Assembly (NCBI RefSeq): GCF_026738875.1
Contig: NZ_JAPQFJ010000016.1
Location: forward strand, 35,741-99,740
Length of the DNA: 64,000 nt
Direction of reading: 5' to 3'
From: Clostridium brassicae
GTDB taxonomy: Bacteria > Bacillota > Clostridia > Clostridiales > Clostridiaceae
Shown: positions 63,596-64,000 of the stretch, piece by piece
Position numbering within the stretch: position 1 is the first letter of the stretch
Layout: every line of letters begins with the position of its first letter
Position numbers and translations under genes: made by a program
The notes under the pieces: generated by a model
What the model saw: only the letters and a program-made list of their open reading frames with translations
Told to the model about the DNA's origin: nothing
The model's database searches: none

Positions 63596-64000
63596 TTCTA
63601 GATTACTTAATTTTCCTATTGAATGTTTGTGTTCTATAAAATCATTTGCTGTTAAAACCTTTTTAACCTTTCTTTATATCATTTATATCCTTAATATAGT
63701 ATACTCTATATCTCCATATTTATCAAATAGGGTTAATCCATTACGAAAACTAGAACAAATTCCATTATTGATTTTAGATTTTATCTTAATAAGTATTTTT
63801 TAAAGACAACAGCACAAAATATTAAATATAGATTAAAAATATTAACAAATTTGATTAATAACCATTCAAATAATTAATTACCTAAGTTTTGTACAAACAA
63901 AACTTTATTAGTTTCCATATTATAGTTTCCAAAAAATAAATAGTGGATAATACCAAGCCTTGAAGTATAATTTTCTTGCTACAGAAAAATTAAGAAAGGC
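63596..64000. other. Window end, no gene recognised
   Basis: AT-rich sequence. The open frame of the 63290 gene extends to 63673; beyond that no feature was seen. Confidence 0.35.

Noticed and set aside
1..64000. CRISPR arrays, rRNA, tRNA, prophage genes
   Set aside because: No regularly spaced repeats and no rRNA- or tRNA-like sequence were noticed, and no phage structural, integrase or transposase gene is present among the reading frames.

Overview
The window is strongly AT-rich, uses ATG, GTG and TTG starts behind purine-rich ribosome binding sites, and ends most units with intrinsic hairpin-plus-T terminators. Gene content (YjdF with its riboswitch, preQ1-I riboswitch, GlcT-type antitermination, family I.5-type lipase, ABC/two-component sets, CotH kinase, 2-hydroxyacyl-CoA dehydratase-type proteins) points to an anaerobic Firmicute of the genus Clostridium, probably close to the proteolytic C. 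botulinum / C. sporogenes group. The genus is an inference from content, not from a marker gene. No rRNA, tRNA, prophage, CRISPR array or intact insertion sequence was seen.

Layout. 1-7.5 kb: the 5' part of an F420-0:glutamate ligase-like gene, an MFS pump with its TetR repressor, an M23 peptidase, a second MFS pump divergent from a Crp/Fnr regulator, a FlxA-like coiled-coil protein and an acetyltransferase. 7.7-17.9 kb: an accessory-looking stretch with a methyltransferase, a three-gene unit (AhbD/NirJ-like radical SAM enzyme, ECF S component, staygreen/Mg-dechelatase-like protein), a broken second copy of the methyltransferase 3' end, several small genes, a secreted lipase and a LUD-domain protein. 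18-21.4 kb: a GntR/ABC operon with a clear promoter-operator, and yjdF behind a yjdF-motif riboswitch.

21.6-29.9 kb is one amino-sugar module. nagR-murQ-nagA-nagB run leftward from a promoter carrying a dre-like operator. A GlcT-type antiterminator, a separate EIIA gene and a GlcNAc-type EIICB gene (nagE) follow. The EIIA and nagE leaders, on opposite strands, each carry an RAT-like element overlapping an intrinsic terminator, so one antiterminator probably controls both. A 608-bp tandem duplication left a truncated EIIC copy before nagE.

30-34.6 kb is a leftward operon behind a preQ1-I riboswitch: an HgdB-like and an HgdC-like protein (ATP-driven low-potential reductase/dehydratase pair), then queD, queE, folE and queC. 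The HgdB/HgdC pair heading a queuosine-precursor operon with no queF, queG or queH in view is the most interesting observation here: a possible undescribed reductive step in deazaguanine metabolism.

34.8-46.7 kb holds a DUF5050-like protein, YjbQ, a zinc-ribbon protein, a secreted protein, an ABC transporter with a two-component system, a soluble CZB chemoreceptor, a flippase-like membrane protein and an AEC transporter. 47-53.7 kb contains a CotH kinase / DUF4956 / VTC-domain operon next to a second two-component system. 54-64 kb has small membrane proteins, a broken FtsX-type permease, DUF1287 and PAP2 proteins, an uncharacterised 426-aa protein, an M20 amidohydrolase with an AraC regulator and a decayed transporter end, an MBL-fold hydrolase and an XRE regulator pair.

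Four intergenic fragments (near 26.7, 30.8, 51.5 and 57.2 kb) belong to one dispersed, hairpin-rich element with no coding capacity, perhaps a remnant or non-autonomous derivative of an IS200/IS605-like element.
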